From: a virus | Length of the DNA: 64,000 bases | IMG/VR virus record: IMGVR_UViG_3300043567_001187 | Location: 30,486-94,485 of that record | Strand: one strand, 5' to 3' | Shown here: one piece after another, positions 26,184 through 35,111 of the stretch | Layout of the letters: each line of letters starts with the position of its first letter | Numbering within the stretch: the stretch's first letter is position 1 | Made by a program: the position numbers and the translations under genes | Notes under the pieces: generated by a model | The model's input: the letters and a program-made list of their open reading frames with translations, nothing else | Databases searched by the model: none | Told to the model about the DNA's origin: nothing

Positions 26184-26858
26184 TTATTTCTTTTTTAAGG
26201 TATTTTTTATATAGTCTATGTTAGGATATTTTTTTGAACCCAAGATACCATCAGCAAAACCATAATGAACAGCTTCTTCTGCTGTTAAGATCCAATCTCT
26301 TTTTGTGGCTAATTGTGTTACTATGTGTTTACGTACAATCATTTTTTTCCAATTTTTACTTTTACATAGACTACTATTCATACACTTTTCTGTAAATATA
26401 TCAATCATCTTTTCACTCTCTTTTTCGCTCCAATGAACCATACTAAGGGCCGCTTTATGCTCATTGTCTATGCTCAATGATCCATAATGTATTAAAAAAT
26501 TAGTATTAGGACTTAATATTCTAAGATCTGCCGCCTGTAATAATACTGTACTACTGGATTCTACTTTAGCAGATGCGATGATAGCGACCTTTGCTTTGGA
26601 GCTTTTTATGCTATCATAGATACCTAAACAATCTTGCCAGTCTCCACCCGGAAGGTGCATATGTACAAGAATAGGATCTAAAGATAACAAGTTTAAATAT
26701 CTTAAGTTTTTTTCAAATACTATAGCTGATCTATAGTCTACTCCAGATTCTTCGTTTTCGTCAGAAATATATGAGTGTAAATATAGTTCTCTATTATCTA
26801 CATCTATATTATAGTCGTGTATATGGCTTAAATTAATATTATGACTATTCGTTGTCAT
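26184..26858 (-). CDS. ClpP-like serine protease
   Basis: 224 aa. HLPGGDWQDCLGIYDSI, then VESSSTVLLQAAD with the nucleophile serine (S101 or S102), NTNFLIHYGS with H124, and TKRDWILTAEEAVHYGFADGIL with the acid. The order matches ClpP/SppA-like proteases. Phages often use such enzymes for prohead maturation. Overlaps its upstream neighbour by 14 bases. Confidence 0.78.
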   Translation of the reverse strand: MTTNSHNINLSHIHDYNIDVDNRELYLHSYISDENEESGVDYRSAIVFEKNLRYLNLLSLDPILVHMHLPGGDWQDCLGIYDSIKSSKAKVAIIASAKVESSSTVLLQAADLRILSPNTNFLIHYGSLSIDNEHKAALSMVHWSEKESEKMIDIFTEKCMNSSLCKSKNWKKMIVRKHIVTQLATKRDWILTAEEAVHYGFADGILGSKKYPNIDYIKNTLKKK

Positions 26859-27273
26859 GTGTGTTATTTGGTCCTAAATGGTTATAAATCGTATCACTAA
26901 TTAATTTCATAGTTTCTGAATCATTAAAACATTTACCTATAGCAATTCTAAATCTGTATCTGGTAAAAATATCTAAAATTTCTACACCATGAATATTTTC
27001 TATAATACCCTTGATTTTTTCTGAAATATTAAAATTAGTATGACCTAACCAAAAATTAAATATTTTACTTGACGCCGTATGTTCATTATACGGAATAAGA
27101 CCAAGAGGAGATGCTATCACTTTGATTGGCTTACCAAGGTTGGTATGTTCATCAGAAGGGATCAGACTATCTGTTTCATGTATATCATTTTCATAGTCTG
27201 TCCATTTAGCATCATCCATATTTTCGCCAAACGGATCAACCCACTTTTCCCATTTTATCAAAGGTTTATTCAT
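26845..27273 (-). CDS. Unknown protein, 142 aa
   Basis: An acidic N-terminal part (WVDPFGENMDDAKWTDYENDIHE) is followed by an alpha/beta C-terminal half (FNISEKIKGIIENIHGVEILDIFTRYRFRIAIG), which looks like a small ferredoxin-like fold. No known function; operon with the protease. Confidence 0.5.
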   Translation of the reverse strand: MNKPLIKWEKWVDPFGENMDDAKWTDYENDIHETDSLIPSDEHTNLGKPIKVIASPLGLIPYNEHTASSKIFNFWLGHTNFNISEKIKGIIENIHGVEILDIFTRYRFRIAIGKCFNDSETMKLISDTIYNHLGPNNTHDNE

Positions 27274-27647
27274 GATGTTTTATTGTTGTTAAATGCTTGT
27301 TGCTGAAATAAACTGGGTTTAACTATAGGAGGTTCTTCAGTCTCATGAATCTTAGAATTGATAGGATTTAAATGCAAAGACCATGTGTTAATCACATTAT
27401 AAATATAATCTTTATGCTGTGGATTTTTTTGAGCAATACCAAGTAGAATATCTAGAACATGCACTGCATAATAGCCACCACTTAAATAATATAAAAAATC
27501 TCCCGTTTTGGCAGCAGAGTCTGGATCTATGTTATCAAATAGAAAATCTACCTTAATATTATCTGTCTTATTGTCTAATATAAAACTAATAGTATTATTG
27601 TTTGATTCTTCTTCTATAACTTTTTTCCATGGCCATAGATTCATCAT
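27270..27647 (-). CDS. Unknown protein, 125 aa
   Basis: MMNLWPWKK start, then SFILDNKTDNIKVDFLFDN and GDFLYYLSGGYYAVHVLDILL. Mixed alpha/beta; no motif. Overlaps both neighbours by 4 bases. Confidence 0.5.
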   Translation of the reverse strand: MMNLWPWKKVIEEESNNNTISFILDNKTDNIKVDFLFDNIDPDSAAKTGDFLYYLSGGYYAVHVLDILLGIAQKNPQHKDYIYNVINTWSLHLNPINSKIHETEEPPIVKPSLFQQQAFNNNKTS

Positions 27648-28036
27648 TTTAATTTTTGTATTACCTCTATTAGTAAAGGCATGTACTCTACTGGCTGTGA
27701 ATAGTCAAATTCAATCCAGTAACAATTATTTAAGCTAGTAGTATAATTAATTAAAAATCCATAAATAGTATTTAGTGTTTGAGTATCTGACACAATATGA
27801 TTTGAATGTAAAGATATTATCTGTGGTAATAATTCTAGATCACTAACAAAAACGTATTCTTTTAAAGATAGAATAATCTTATCATTAAGCTTATTGTCAG
27901 ATAGGTGGTCATTTATAACATTAAAAGACGGAATAGTTAACTTATCTTTATCTAAGGATAAAACATATTTTTTACCTAAAGAAATATTAGTTGTTAAAAC
28001 AACACAATTAATTTTAACTTCAAATTTATCGCTCAT
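27644..28036 (-). CDS. Unknown protein, 130 aa
   Basis: KFEVKINCVVLTTNISLGKKYVLSLDK suggests a beta-rich start and an alpha/beta remainder. Coupled to the sigma-like gene upstream. No recognised domain. Confidence 0.5.
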   Translation of the reverse strand: MSDKFEVKINCVVLTTNISLGKKYVLSLDKDKLTIPSFNVINDHLSDNKLNDKIILSLKEYVFVSDLELLPQIISLHSNHIVSDTQTLNTIYGFLINYTTSLNNCYWIEFDYSQPVEYMPLLIEVIQKLK

Positions 28037-28686
28037 GAAATACTTTCCTTGATATTTTCTATAGCTTTATTTAAGCCTTGCCTTACCGCTTCTCTAGTAA
28101 TACCGTATTTTTTGCCTATTTTTTCAAACGTATAAGATTCAAAATAATATAGCTTAATATACTCTTTTTGTCTAGCAGATATACAGTCTAACGACAACAG
28201 CTGTTGTACCAAATCTGACAGTTGCTCTTTTGATTCTTTTTGAATAGCTAAATCTTCTGGAGATAAATCTGACATATCTGATGTTATAGAAGATAGATTA
28301 GTGCCGTCGTCGTTATCTAAATTGAAGTCTAATGAGTATATTTTCTTAGTCTTCTTTTTATGTTTGCTATCCTTTGATATATATGTTTGTATAGCCCATA
28401 GAGCACATTGGTTTCTATATGAATATTTAGTTTTTTTAGTTCCTTTATCGTTTTTATAGTTGTCATCCCATCTCCAATCTGCCATCATCAGAGCATTAGC
28501 AACAGAAGATATAGCATCTTCATCTTTTAACATTTTAATGGCTAACCCATTATAAAAATTATTGGCAAATTTAGAAATGGCCTTTTTCGCCAATGTGACA
28601 TAAATATGTAAACTATCAAATTGAATATCTTTATGATCTTTATAATTTATCTTTTGTTTACCCACACCCTGTAGTTGTAATAGCAT
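28033..28686 (-). CDS. Sigma-70-family RNA polymerase sigma factor
   Basis: 217 aa. The C-terminal region-4 helix-turn-helix is clear (SARQKEYIKLYYFESYTFEKIGKKYGITREAVRQ). KYSYRNQCALWAIQTYI resembles region 2. A phage factor of this kind would redirect host RNA polymerase to phage, probably late, promoters. Its target sequence is not obvious here: the TTGACA promoters look host-type. Confidence 0.8.
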   Translation of the reverse strand: MLLQLQGVGKQKINYKDHKDIQFDSLHIYVTLAKKAISKFANNFYNGLAIKMLKDEDAISSVANALMMADWRWDDNYKNDKGTKKTKYSYRNQCALWAIQTYISKDSKHKKKTKKIYSLDFNLDNDDGTNLSSITSDMSDLSPEDLAIQKESKEQLSDLVQQLLSLDCISARQKEYIKLYYFESYTFEKIGKKYGITREAVRQGLNKAIENIKESIS

Positions 28687-28692
28687 TATTTA

Positions 28693-29019
28693 TTATCCTT
28701 TAATTAAGAAGTCCTTTGGAACATTATGATTAATTACGTCCTGAACTAAGTTTTTAAGATTATTTCTTAGTTTATATCTACTATTCTTATCAAATCCTAA
28801 ACCCATATCTTCACTATAATCCATGTTGTAGTCAGTATAGTATTTTTCTATTATCCTATCCCACTCATCGTCCGTTAAATCTCTACCTATACTATTGGAT
28901 AAATGATAAGACAACTGGTCTAGACTCTTAATAACCACATCATTATTCTGATATTGATGCTTATTCAGTAGTCTTTGTTTAATCCATGCGATAAATCGCA
29001 CACAGTCCGAAAGTAACAT
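28693..29019 (-). CDS. Unknown protein, 108 aa
   Basis: Helical: SDCVRFIAWIKQRLLNKHQYQ, LTDDEWDRIIEKYY, DFLIKG. Just upstream of the sigma factor. No family recognised. Confidence 0.5.
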   Translation of the reverse strand: MLLSDCVRFIAWIKQRLLNKHQYQNNDVVIKSLDQLSYHLSNSIGRDLTDDEWDRIIEKYYTDYNMDYSEDMGLGFDKNSRYKLRNNLKNLVQDVINHNVPKDFLIKG

Positions 29020-29026
29020 TTAAAAT

Positions 29027-29560
29027 TTACTTAGTTAGTTTTTTCCACTGGTCTGGATCTGGTCTATCCTTATCTCCCCTTTTTGCTGGTTTGTATTTTT
29101 TACCCATTCTTTCTTTTTTCTTACGAATATTATCCCAAAGTCCAGGTTTACTACCAGCATCAGTAGTATCGGCACTAGATGCTACAAACATGACAAAATC
29201 ATGAATGCTTCTCATCTGATCCTCCACAACAGCGATCATACCCTGTAGGTGTGATGCTGTCAAGTTTTCCTTAACGTTTTCGTTATTTAGATTGTCTAGT
29301 ATATTTTTAGCGTGATTCATAACAGCATTAAGAGAGCCAACGCTCATATTATAAAAGTCGTTTTTATATTCCATCATTTCTGTCTCTGGACTCTCTTCCT
29401 CTATCTCCTCAATATCTGTAAAATCAGTAGACTCATTAGCTACCAACTTATTAAATGTAGAGATAAATTCTTTTAGCATATCTCCAATATTAGAAATGGT
29501 ATATTCTTCTGTTTTTGATGAAGTATTATGGATCTCTAAGAGATCGTCTATATTTGACAT
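29027..29560 (-). CDS. Acidic, helical phage protein, 177 aa
   Basis: Residues 1-80 are acidic (DIEEIEEESPETEMMEY), the middle is helical, and the C-terminus is basic (GLWDNIRKKKERMGKKYKPAKRGDKDRPDPDQWKKL). I recall similar C-terminal tails in phage proteins encoded near capsid genes, so a scaffold or capsid-associated role is possible but not shown. Confidence 0.55.
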   Translation of the reverse strand: MSNIDDLLEIHNTSSKTEEYTISNIGDMLKEFISTFNKLVANESTDFTDIEEIEEESPETEMMEYKNDFYNMSVGSLNAVMNHAKNILDNLNNENVKENLTASHLQGMIAVVEDQMRSIHDFVMFVASSADTTDAGSKPGLWDNIRKKKERMGKKYKPAKRGDKDRPDPDQWKKLTK

Positions 29561-29581
29561 TTAAAATTAACTCCTATTTAA

Positions 29582-30142
29582 TTACCAGGCTTTACAACTC
29601 CAATATCGAGCCTTCCACTTGGGACCAGGATTATCACAATTGTGTCGTGCTCTAAAACTTTTACGTCTTGATGGAATATTTTTTTTGATTTTCATGTTTT
29701 TGTCACCGAAGCGCACAATAACAACTTTACCCTTATCATTCTTAACATAAACCGCTGATTTCTTAGGACCGTCTGGTGTTCTAAAAGGTTTATTGAGAGT
29801 CACTTTACGTCCTTGATATTCTGAGGCTACTATGTGTGAGATATCGTACTCTTCAGTTTCTTCTCCAGCGTCTACATAATCTTCATCTTTAGGAATAACT
29901 AGATTAGATAGTGTTAATTCCTCAGATTCTCCACAATCTTCACACTCAAAAGAACTAGCTAATCCTAGAATTTCTAAAACCTGATCTAACAAACTACCCT
30001 TACCCTGTTTTTTAGTTTGTCCTAAGCATATAGCAACCCTTTGTTTACTATCTGGATACTCTTTTTTCATTGTTTCATTGCCCATGCAGCGAGCAACAAA
30101 ATCCGACCCTTTTTCATCGTCTTTTGGTTTTGGAATTGGCAT
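29582..30142 (-). CDS. Unknown phage protein with paired-cysteine segment, 186 aa
   Basis: N-terminal DFVARCMGNETMKKEYPDSKQRVAICLG, a middle CEDCGE pair, then VRFGDKNMKIKKNIPSRRKS and RARHNCDNPGPKWKARYWSC at the end. The two ends are motifs I associate with phage structural or prohead proteins. Overlaps the start of the glycosyltransferase gene by 29 bases. Confidence 0.6.
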   Translation of the reverse strand: MPIPKPKDDEKGSDFVARCMGNETMKKEYPDSKQRVAICLGQTKKQGKGSLLDQVLEILGLASSFECEDCGESEELTLSNLVIPKDEDYVDAGEETEEYDISHIVASEYQGRKVTLNKPFRTPDGPKKSAVYVKNDKGKVVIVRFGDKNMKIKKNIPSRRKSFRARHNCDNPGPKWKARYWSCKAW

Positions 30143-31220
30143 AGCTATGATTCTTTATTAGAGTATTAAGTATAATTTGTGCTGTTTGATCCCAAGAATA
30201 TTTTTTAGCCGTAATTAATCCTTCAGGATTAGAGTCTATATTATTAGTATACACAGTTCTCATATATTCTATTGACTGTTCTAGTGCATTATGGTCTAAT
30301 TTCGCCCAATTACCCTGACCATGAAACCATTTACCATCATTAGCCGGTTCAGTTTCATTAATATTTACTAAAAAACTATTTTTACTGTTACAATACTCTG
30401 TGTGAGCAGAATAGTTCGTGGTGATAATTGGCTTATTTAATGCCATGCTTTCTATGATCTCATTATTCCACCCTTCCGCCCTGCTTAGAAATACGCCACA
30501 ATCACAAGAGTCTATAAATTCTGCCACATGATACTGTGTTGGTAATCTATCATAAATTTTTATTTTATCTTTGAGCGGTGATTGAGATACTATATTAAGC
30601 CAATAGTTTGTTTCATTTTCTGAAAGAAAGGGGTTGTGTGGTAGCAACCATAGTTCTACTTTATCATTAATATCAAAAGCTTTACTAAATGCATGTATTA
30701 AAAAATCCTGAGACTTTCTGTGTTCCCATTTTCCTATATGAAAAAATATATAATTTTCTTTAGCAAATCTTATTTTATTTTTTAGTTGAAAAATGTCTAA
30801 GTCTACTCCTAAAGGAGCAACATATATTGGTTTGATTATTTGGTTGTTAATTAAAACTTGTCTAGCCCATTCAGAAGCCACAAAAATATAATCACTATAA
30901 TTTAGGTGGTGAACTTCACGAGGAGTTAATTTATCAATTTCGAAAAAGGGAAATGTATAATAATGCCCATTACCAATTTTAGACGCTAAATCGTGTTGGT
31001 GCCATATTTTTAAACAGGGGGCATCATAATTAAAATCATTAATTTTTAACATTAAAGATTTAATAAGATCAACATCGTTTTGAGAATTTACTTCTATATT
31101 AGTGCCAATAGGAAATAGGGCTGTTTGTACACCGGCCTTATGAATAGCCTTGACTATATTGGTAGAGGTTATACCATATCCAGTACTGTTAATAGGACAA
31201 TTAATATTTATTGATTTCAT
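30114..31220 (-). CDS. Glycosyltransferase family 4-like
   Basis: 368 aa GT-B enzyme. NSTGYGITSTNIVKAI at the N-terminus, YIFVASEWARQVL, PIYVAPLGVDLDIF, IFFHIGKWEHRKSQDFLIHAF, and CGVFLSRAEGWNNEIIESMALNKPIITTNY (the E-x7-E donor site). Related in form to the partial protein at 1-881. Probably part of the glycan locus or of virion glycosylation. Confidence 0.85.
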   Translation of the reverse strand: MKSININCPINSTGYGITSTNIVKAIHKAGVQTALFPIGTNIEVNSQNDVDLIKSLMLKINDFNYDAPCLKIWHQHDLASKIGNGHYYTFPFFEIDKLTPREVHHLNYSDYIFVASEWARQVLINNQIIKPIYVAPLGVDLDIFQLKNKIRFAKENYIFFHIGKWEHRKSQDFLIHAFSKAFDINDKVELWLLPHNPFLSENETNYWLNIVSQSPLKDKIKIYDRLPTQYHVAEFIDSCDCGVFLSRAEGWNNEIIESMALNKPIITTNYSAHTEYCNSKNSFLVNINETEPANDGKWFHGQGNWAKLDHNALEQSIEYMRTVYTNNIDSNPEGLITAKKYSWDQTAQIILNTLIKNHSYANSKTKRR

Positions 31221-31224
31221 TAAA

Positions 31225-32349
31225 CTATACTCCTAGTATTGGATTAGTGTTTTTATGTATACTATTTACTCTACAAAATTTGGCACATCTAGACATATGT
31301 TTTAAAGAATCTGCTCCTATATAACAGCAGCAAGATCTTATGCCCCCTAGTAGCTCTTGAGCTACGTTATCAAGAGATCCTTTATATTTTACTGTTATTT
31401 TAGTTCCTTCACTAGCTCTATAATTTTTAATATGATCCTCATATTTTTCTTGTGCATAGTGGGTGCTCATGCCGTAGTATGAGAATTTAATTTTTCTTTT
31501 TTCTGTATCATATCCTGGATTGTTTGGTTGCCAAAAAGCTCCATGATTTGCTAGATACTCATATGTCCATTCTCCATCAGATTCTTCAGAACCAGCAAAA
31601 TATCCTCCCAACATTACAAAATCGCTTCCAGCGCATAATCCCTTGCAAACATCCCCAACTGTTTTATGTCCACCATCAGACACTATCAAACCGAGTTTCT
31701 TGGGTCCGTTTTGAAGACCGTGAGCAATATATGAGTTTTCTAAACAAGCCGACAACTGTGGAAAGCCACAACCAGTAAGAAAGCGAGTCGTACAGGCGCT
31801 TCCTCCACCAATTCCAATTTTGGCCAAATCTACTCCACCATAAATCAATAATTCTTGAGTAGACGAGGTATTGGTTACGTTTCCAGCTACAATTATCGAC
31901 TCTGGAAAATTTTCTCTCACCTTCTTACAATACTTTACAAAAACATCCATATGACCATTAGGAACATCAATACAAATATTGGGCTGTTTTCCAAGTTTAT
32001 TTTTTAGCTCTAATAAATGGCTTAAGTCACTTTTCTTATATCCTATAGATACAAATGTATAGTCTATATTTTCTGGATAGTCTGTGAAATAGTTGTATAA
32101 ATCTTCAACCCTATGATACTTATGGAGACATGCTATCATTTTATGTTTTGCTAAAGATTTAGCAATCTCAAATGAGCAAAAACTCATATTAGCACACATT
32201 ATAGGAATACCATTCCAAACTCTAGGACTATGATAAAAATAGAAAGTTCTTTCTAGTTTAATCTCTGATCGACTAGTAAGAGTTGACCTTTGTGGTTCTA
32301 TTAATACGTCATCAAAATCTAGTTTAGTTTCATTGCTTATTGTTTGCAT
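31225..32349 (-). CDS. guaC: GMP reductase (IMPDH/GMPR family)
   Basis: 374 aa. DFDDVLIEPQRS, MACLHKYH, GIGGGSACTTRFLTG with catalytic Cys, GLIVSDGGHKTVGDVCKGLCAG, SYYGMS and LLGGIRSCCCYIGA match GMP reductase rather than IMPDH (no CBS domains). It would turn GMP into IMP with NADPH, rebalancing purine pools. Adjacent to a deoxyribosyltransferase-like gene, so nucleotide salvage is the simplest role. Its link to the sugar locus is unclear. Confidence 0.85.
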   Translation of the reverse strand: MQTISNETKLDFDDVLIEPQRSTLTSRSEIKLERTFYFYHSPRVWNGIPIMCANMSFCSFEIAKSLAKHKMIACLHKYHRVEDLYNYFTDYPENIDYTFVSIGYKKSDLSHLLELKNKLGKQPNICIDVPNGHMDVFVKYCKKVRENFPESIIVAGNVTNTSSTQELLIYGGVDLAKIGIGGGSACTTRFLTGCGFPQLSACLENSYIAHGLQNGPKKLGLIVSDGGHKTVGDVCKGLCAGSDFVMLGGYFAGSEESDGEWTYEYLANHGAFWQPNNPGYDTEKRKIKFSYYGMSTHYAQEKYEDHIKNYRASEGTKITVKYKGSLDNVAQELLGGIRSCCCYIGADSLKHMSRCAKFCRVNSIHKNTNPILGV

Positions 32350-32351
32350 GA

Positions 32352-32882
32352 TTAGATATCAAAAAATCTCCAGCGGTTGTGGTGTTCTATGCTGTTATAG
32401 CCATCAATATATTGTAGATAGTTTTTTAGTTCATCCCAAGAAGAAAAAATCATCTGGTGTGGTATTGTACCAAACAACCAGTCTGGAGCATTTTGTTTGC
32501 CCTGTTCCATATGTACAACCACGGGCTTTTTAGACCTATTGGCTAAAAATATTTCTTCGTATGTACCACACGGATGCACATCTAAATCTAGATTGACTAT
32601 TAAAAAATCGCTAATATCTACTAGTCTTAAATCCACTCCTCGTATAGTTTTCATTACGGAGGATAGTGCATCATAATTTTGATCGTATTTTAGTTTAGTC
32701 TTATACTCGTGTGTTTCAGCATCTTCTTTACCAAGTTTTGTTGGTTTTTTAATTGGATTAAAGACAACAACACCTAAACTTTCTAAAAAAGGTGTTATAT
32801 TATCTCTCCACCCATTACCTCTATCTATTACCCTGTCCATCGCACCCGCTAAATACACTCTCTGATTTTTTAATCTATTCAT
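32352..32882 (-). CDS. Nucleoside 2-deoxyribosyltransferase-like protein
   Basis: Start ATG 32882 (a TTG at 32885 is the alternative). VYLAGAMDRV strand, GWRDNITPFLESLGVVVFNP, DFLIVNLDLDVHPCGTYEEIFLA with the acidic active-site strand, and KKPVVVHMEQ give the NDT fold. It may transfer deoxyribose between bases or hydrolyse nucleotides. TGATG overlap with the small upstream gene. Confidence 0.7.
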   Translation of the reverse strand: MNRLKNQRVYLAGAMDRVIDRGNGWRDNITPFLESLGVVVFNPIKKPTKLGKEDAETHEYKTKLKYDQNYDALSSVMKTIRGVDLRLVDISDFLIVNLDLDVHPCGTYEEIFLANRSKKPVVVHMEQGKQNAPDWLFGTIPHQMIFSSWDELKNYLQYIDGYNSIEHHNRWRFFDI

Positions 32883-33022
32883 CAATATTTATCCATAAAT
32901 AAAAAAGTAAATAAATTATTAGAAGGTTTCACTCCGACAGCACGACCACTTCTAACAAAATTTATTTGTTGAAGACCATGTATCACTCCCACAATAATAC
33001 ATACCATAAAAACATATTTCAT
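32882..33022 (-). CDS. Small membrane protein, 46 aa
   Basis: ATG 33022 to TGA 32882; the stop overlaps the next start (TGATG). A single hydrophobic helix (YVFMVCIIVGVIHGLQ), then a polar end. GGAAAGG lies 13 bases upstream. It is the first gene after a promoter-like sequence at 33070-33097. Confidence 0.5.
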   Translation of the reverse strand: MKYVFMVCIIVGVIHGLQQINFVRSGRAVGVKPSNNLFTFLFMDKY

Positions 33023-33069
33023 TATATTAATTATACCTTTCCGATGTCAGCATACCACTCACTGTCTTT

Positions 33070-33097
33070 AGTATAGCGACCAGACGAGGTATTTCAA
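33070..33097 (-). promoter_or_regulatory. Possible sigma70-like promoter
   Basis: TTGAAA (33092-33097), 16-base spacer, TATACT (33070-33075). Located in the only long gap (33023-33111) between the glycan genes and the GMP reductase group; would serve the 46-aa gene, the NDT-like gene and guaC. Confidence 0.4.
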
Positions 33098-33111
33098 ACA
33101 ATATTTTTTGT

Positions 33112-34215
33112 TCAATGGCTATAATATATATTTTTAACAGTATTTATAGGAAATATTTTATTATTAACCATATTTGTTATATCTTTTATAAGAATATTCT
33201 CTGTATTTTTATACAGCTCACACAGATAATCGAACTGATCCTGTGCTTCATTTACAGACTCTATTGCCATACGAATTTGATCTGGTGAATTACCATATGC
33301 TATACCAGCATCATAACAAAAACCGTCTGGATGACACAATATACGAGATCTGAAGTATTCTTTTTTTGTTAAATTGTTCAAAGGATGAAGAACAGTGACG
33401 CAACCACATAAAGGGGCCATAATAGAAAAAAAGGTATTAGGATCATAGCAGTAAAATAATTTAGATCTATTAAAAACATCAACAGCTTCTGCAACAGATA
33501 CTTTGTCAAGATTGGTGTCTTGTGTGGTATGGTAATATTGAATTTCTGTTTGATTTAGTGTTTGTGGAATCCATTGCATTTTTTTAAAAGCATAACAATT
33601 AATATTTCGTTCTTGTTGTTGATAATTTTTGATTATTGGATTAATCCAAATATTAACTAATTGTTTTGTGTTTTTAAGAAAAGATGGCTCCCAGTGATAA
33701 ACAATATCGTCTTTATTCCAGTTTATATAATGATCATGAGAAACTTCTAATCCCAGATCTAGTAAAATCCATCTTATAACGTACTTAGCATTTAAGGGGT
33801 TACCCGTGATAGTCTCAGGATATATAACAACAGTGTTATCGTCCATCCAAAAGGGATTAAAAAAATTATTACAAAAATTATTAGGATACTCTTTATGATC
33901 ATAAGCGTATATTAATCCAATTATATTATCATTTATATTGTTAATTTTTTGTATTAAACTATACAATACCATTATTCCTCCACAAAGATCATTAAGTGGT
34001 GGAGTATAAATTACAATCTTAATTTTGTTGTAGTAACTTTGGTCTATTTTTATAGGATTATCGTTGAAGTTATGCTGATGATATTGTTTATAAAGATTTA
34101 TAAGAGTTTGATGGCTTTGATTTCTCAAAAAACTTACATTATAATTATGTTCTCTATTCATAGTTAATGAATCATTATTAATAAGATGAATGAAGCTACA
34201 ATTGTAATTATTCAT
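33112..34215 (-). CDS. Glycosyltransferase-like protein
   Basis: 367 aa from ATG 34215 (a reading from 34236 is 7 residues longer). IKIVIYTPPLNDLCGGIMVLYSLIQ is a GT-B N-terminal strand-loop-helix; DVFNRSKLFYCYDPNTFFSIMAPLCGCVTVLHPL is the donor-domain region. Family not certain. Next to the GT11-like gene, so likely builds the same glycan. Confidence 0.6.
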   Translation of the reverse strand: MNNYNCSFIHLINNDSLTMNREHNYNVSFLRNQSHQTLINLYKQYHQHNFNDNPIKIDQSYYNKIKIVIYTPPLNDLCGGIMVLYSLIQKINNINDNIIGLIYAYDHKEYPNNFCNNFFNPFWMDDNTVVIYPETITGNPLNAKYVIRWILLDLGLEVSHDHYINWNKDDIVYHWEPSFLKNTKQLVNIWINPIIKNYQQQERNINCYAFKKMQWIPQTLNQTEIQYYHTTQDTNLDKVSVAEAVDVFNRSKLFYCYDPNTFFSIMAPLCGCVTVLHPLNNLTKKEYFRSRILCHPDGFCYDAGIAYGNSPDQIRMAIESVNEAQDQFDYLCELYKNTENILIKDITNMVNNKIFPINTVKNIYYSH

Positions 34216-35111
34216 AATATATCTAAAGCTAACCAAGTATTAGGGTACCACTTAAAATTTAGCAGTTTAGCTAAAGAAGAATTTTTCATTGGATTAATAA
34301 AATATGTTGAACAAATTATTTGTTTATTCGCTTTTTTATTTAACATAGCCGCCCAGTAACCAAAGCTACTATTAGCACATATTATATGATCACATAATGA
34401 CATAGTGCATAATCCAACAGCGCTTTGCATAGCAGAGGTATATTCTATGTCAAAATTTTCTTCTAATGCTTTAAAAAATACCTTACTTTGTTCAATATTA
34501 TCACTAAAAATTAAATATTTTGTATTATTTTTATCAAAACGATTCATACTTTCTTTATAAAACTTTAGAGATAAGCTTGCGTGTGGGTGACGACAAAAAC
34601 TTTCATTATATTCATTTCTAAAACAAACACCAACTATACTTTTTTGGGTTTGTGGTAAAATTTGTTGGCATTGATCAATTAGATTTTTATTAAATTGATA
34701 TAAATCATTAATAATATCATTTAAATATTTTTTATATAGATCTTGAGTTAAATTCCACGTTAAGCATATATTATCATTAATATTTTGTAAACTATTTATA
34801 ATCTTGTTATAATCAGAAGTTAAGCACCGAATTTTCTGCCAGCGGGTGAGAGATAGTTGGTCTTTATCCATCGTACAAAATATTTTATTTAGATTTGGAA
34901 AAGTGCTTAGATGATTATAGATAAATTCTTTACTACTAATAAAGCTATGATTAAAATAGTCCAAAGTAGTTTGTATTTGTTTTGGTGGTGTTAATATGGT
35001 TGGAATAAAACCACAGTCTCTATATATACAATACATAGAAGCATAATGGCTCATTAAAGTACCAAATCCTTCAGTAACAAAAAAAGAAGGATCAATAGTT
35101 ATGTGTTTCAT
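34212..35111 (-). CDS. GT11-like (alpha-1,2-fucosyltransferase-like) glycosyltransferase
   Basis: 299 aa. GVCFRNEYNE at the position of HxRRGDY, KYLIFSDNIEQSKVFF, then MSLCDHIICANSSFGYWAAML, the GT11 C-terminal motif. The first motif is altered, so donor or linkage may differ from fucose. ATGA-type coupling to the 3-dehydratase gene. Confidence 0.7.
   Translation of the reverse strand: MKHITIDPSFFVTEGFGTLMSHYASMYCIYRDCGFIPTILTPPKQIQTTLDYFNHSFISSKEFIYNHLSTFPNLNKIFCTMDKDQLSLTRWQKIRCLTSDYNKIINSLQNINDNICLTWNLTQDLYKKYLNDIINDLYQFNKNLIDQCQQILPQTQKSIVGVCFRNEYNESFCRHPHASLSLKFYKESMNRFDKNNTKYLIFSDNIEQSKVFFKALEENFDIEYTSAMQSAVGLCTMSLCDHIICANSSFGYWAAMLNKKANKQIICSTYFINPMKNSSLAKLLNFKWYPNTWLALDIL

Noticed and set aside
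29240-29270. TTGACA-17-TATGAT inside the gene at 29027-29560
   Set aside because: Entirely coding with no gene start soon after; likely chance.
33130-33150. T4-type late promoter TATAAATA
   Set aside because: Only found inside coding sequence; no consistent late-promoter motif upstream of the virion-like genes.
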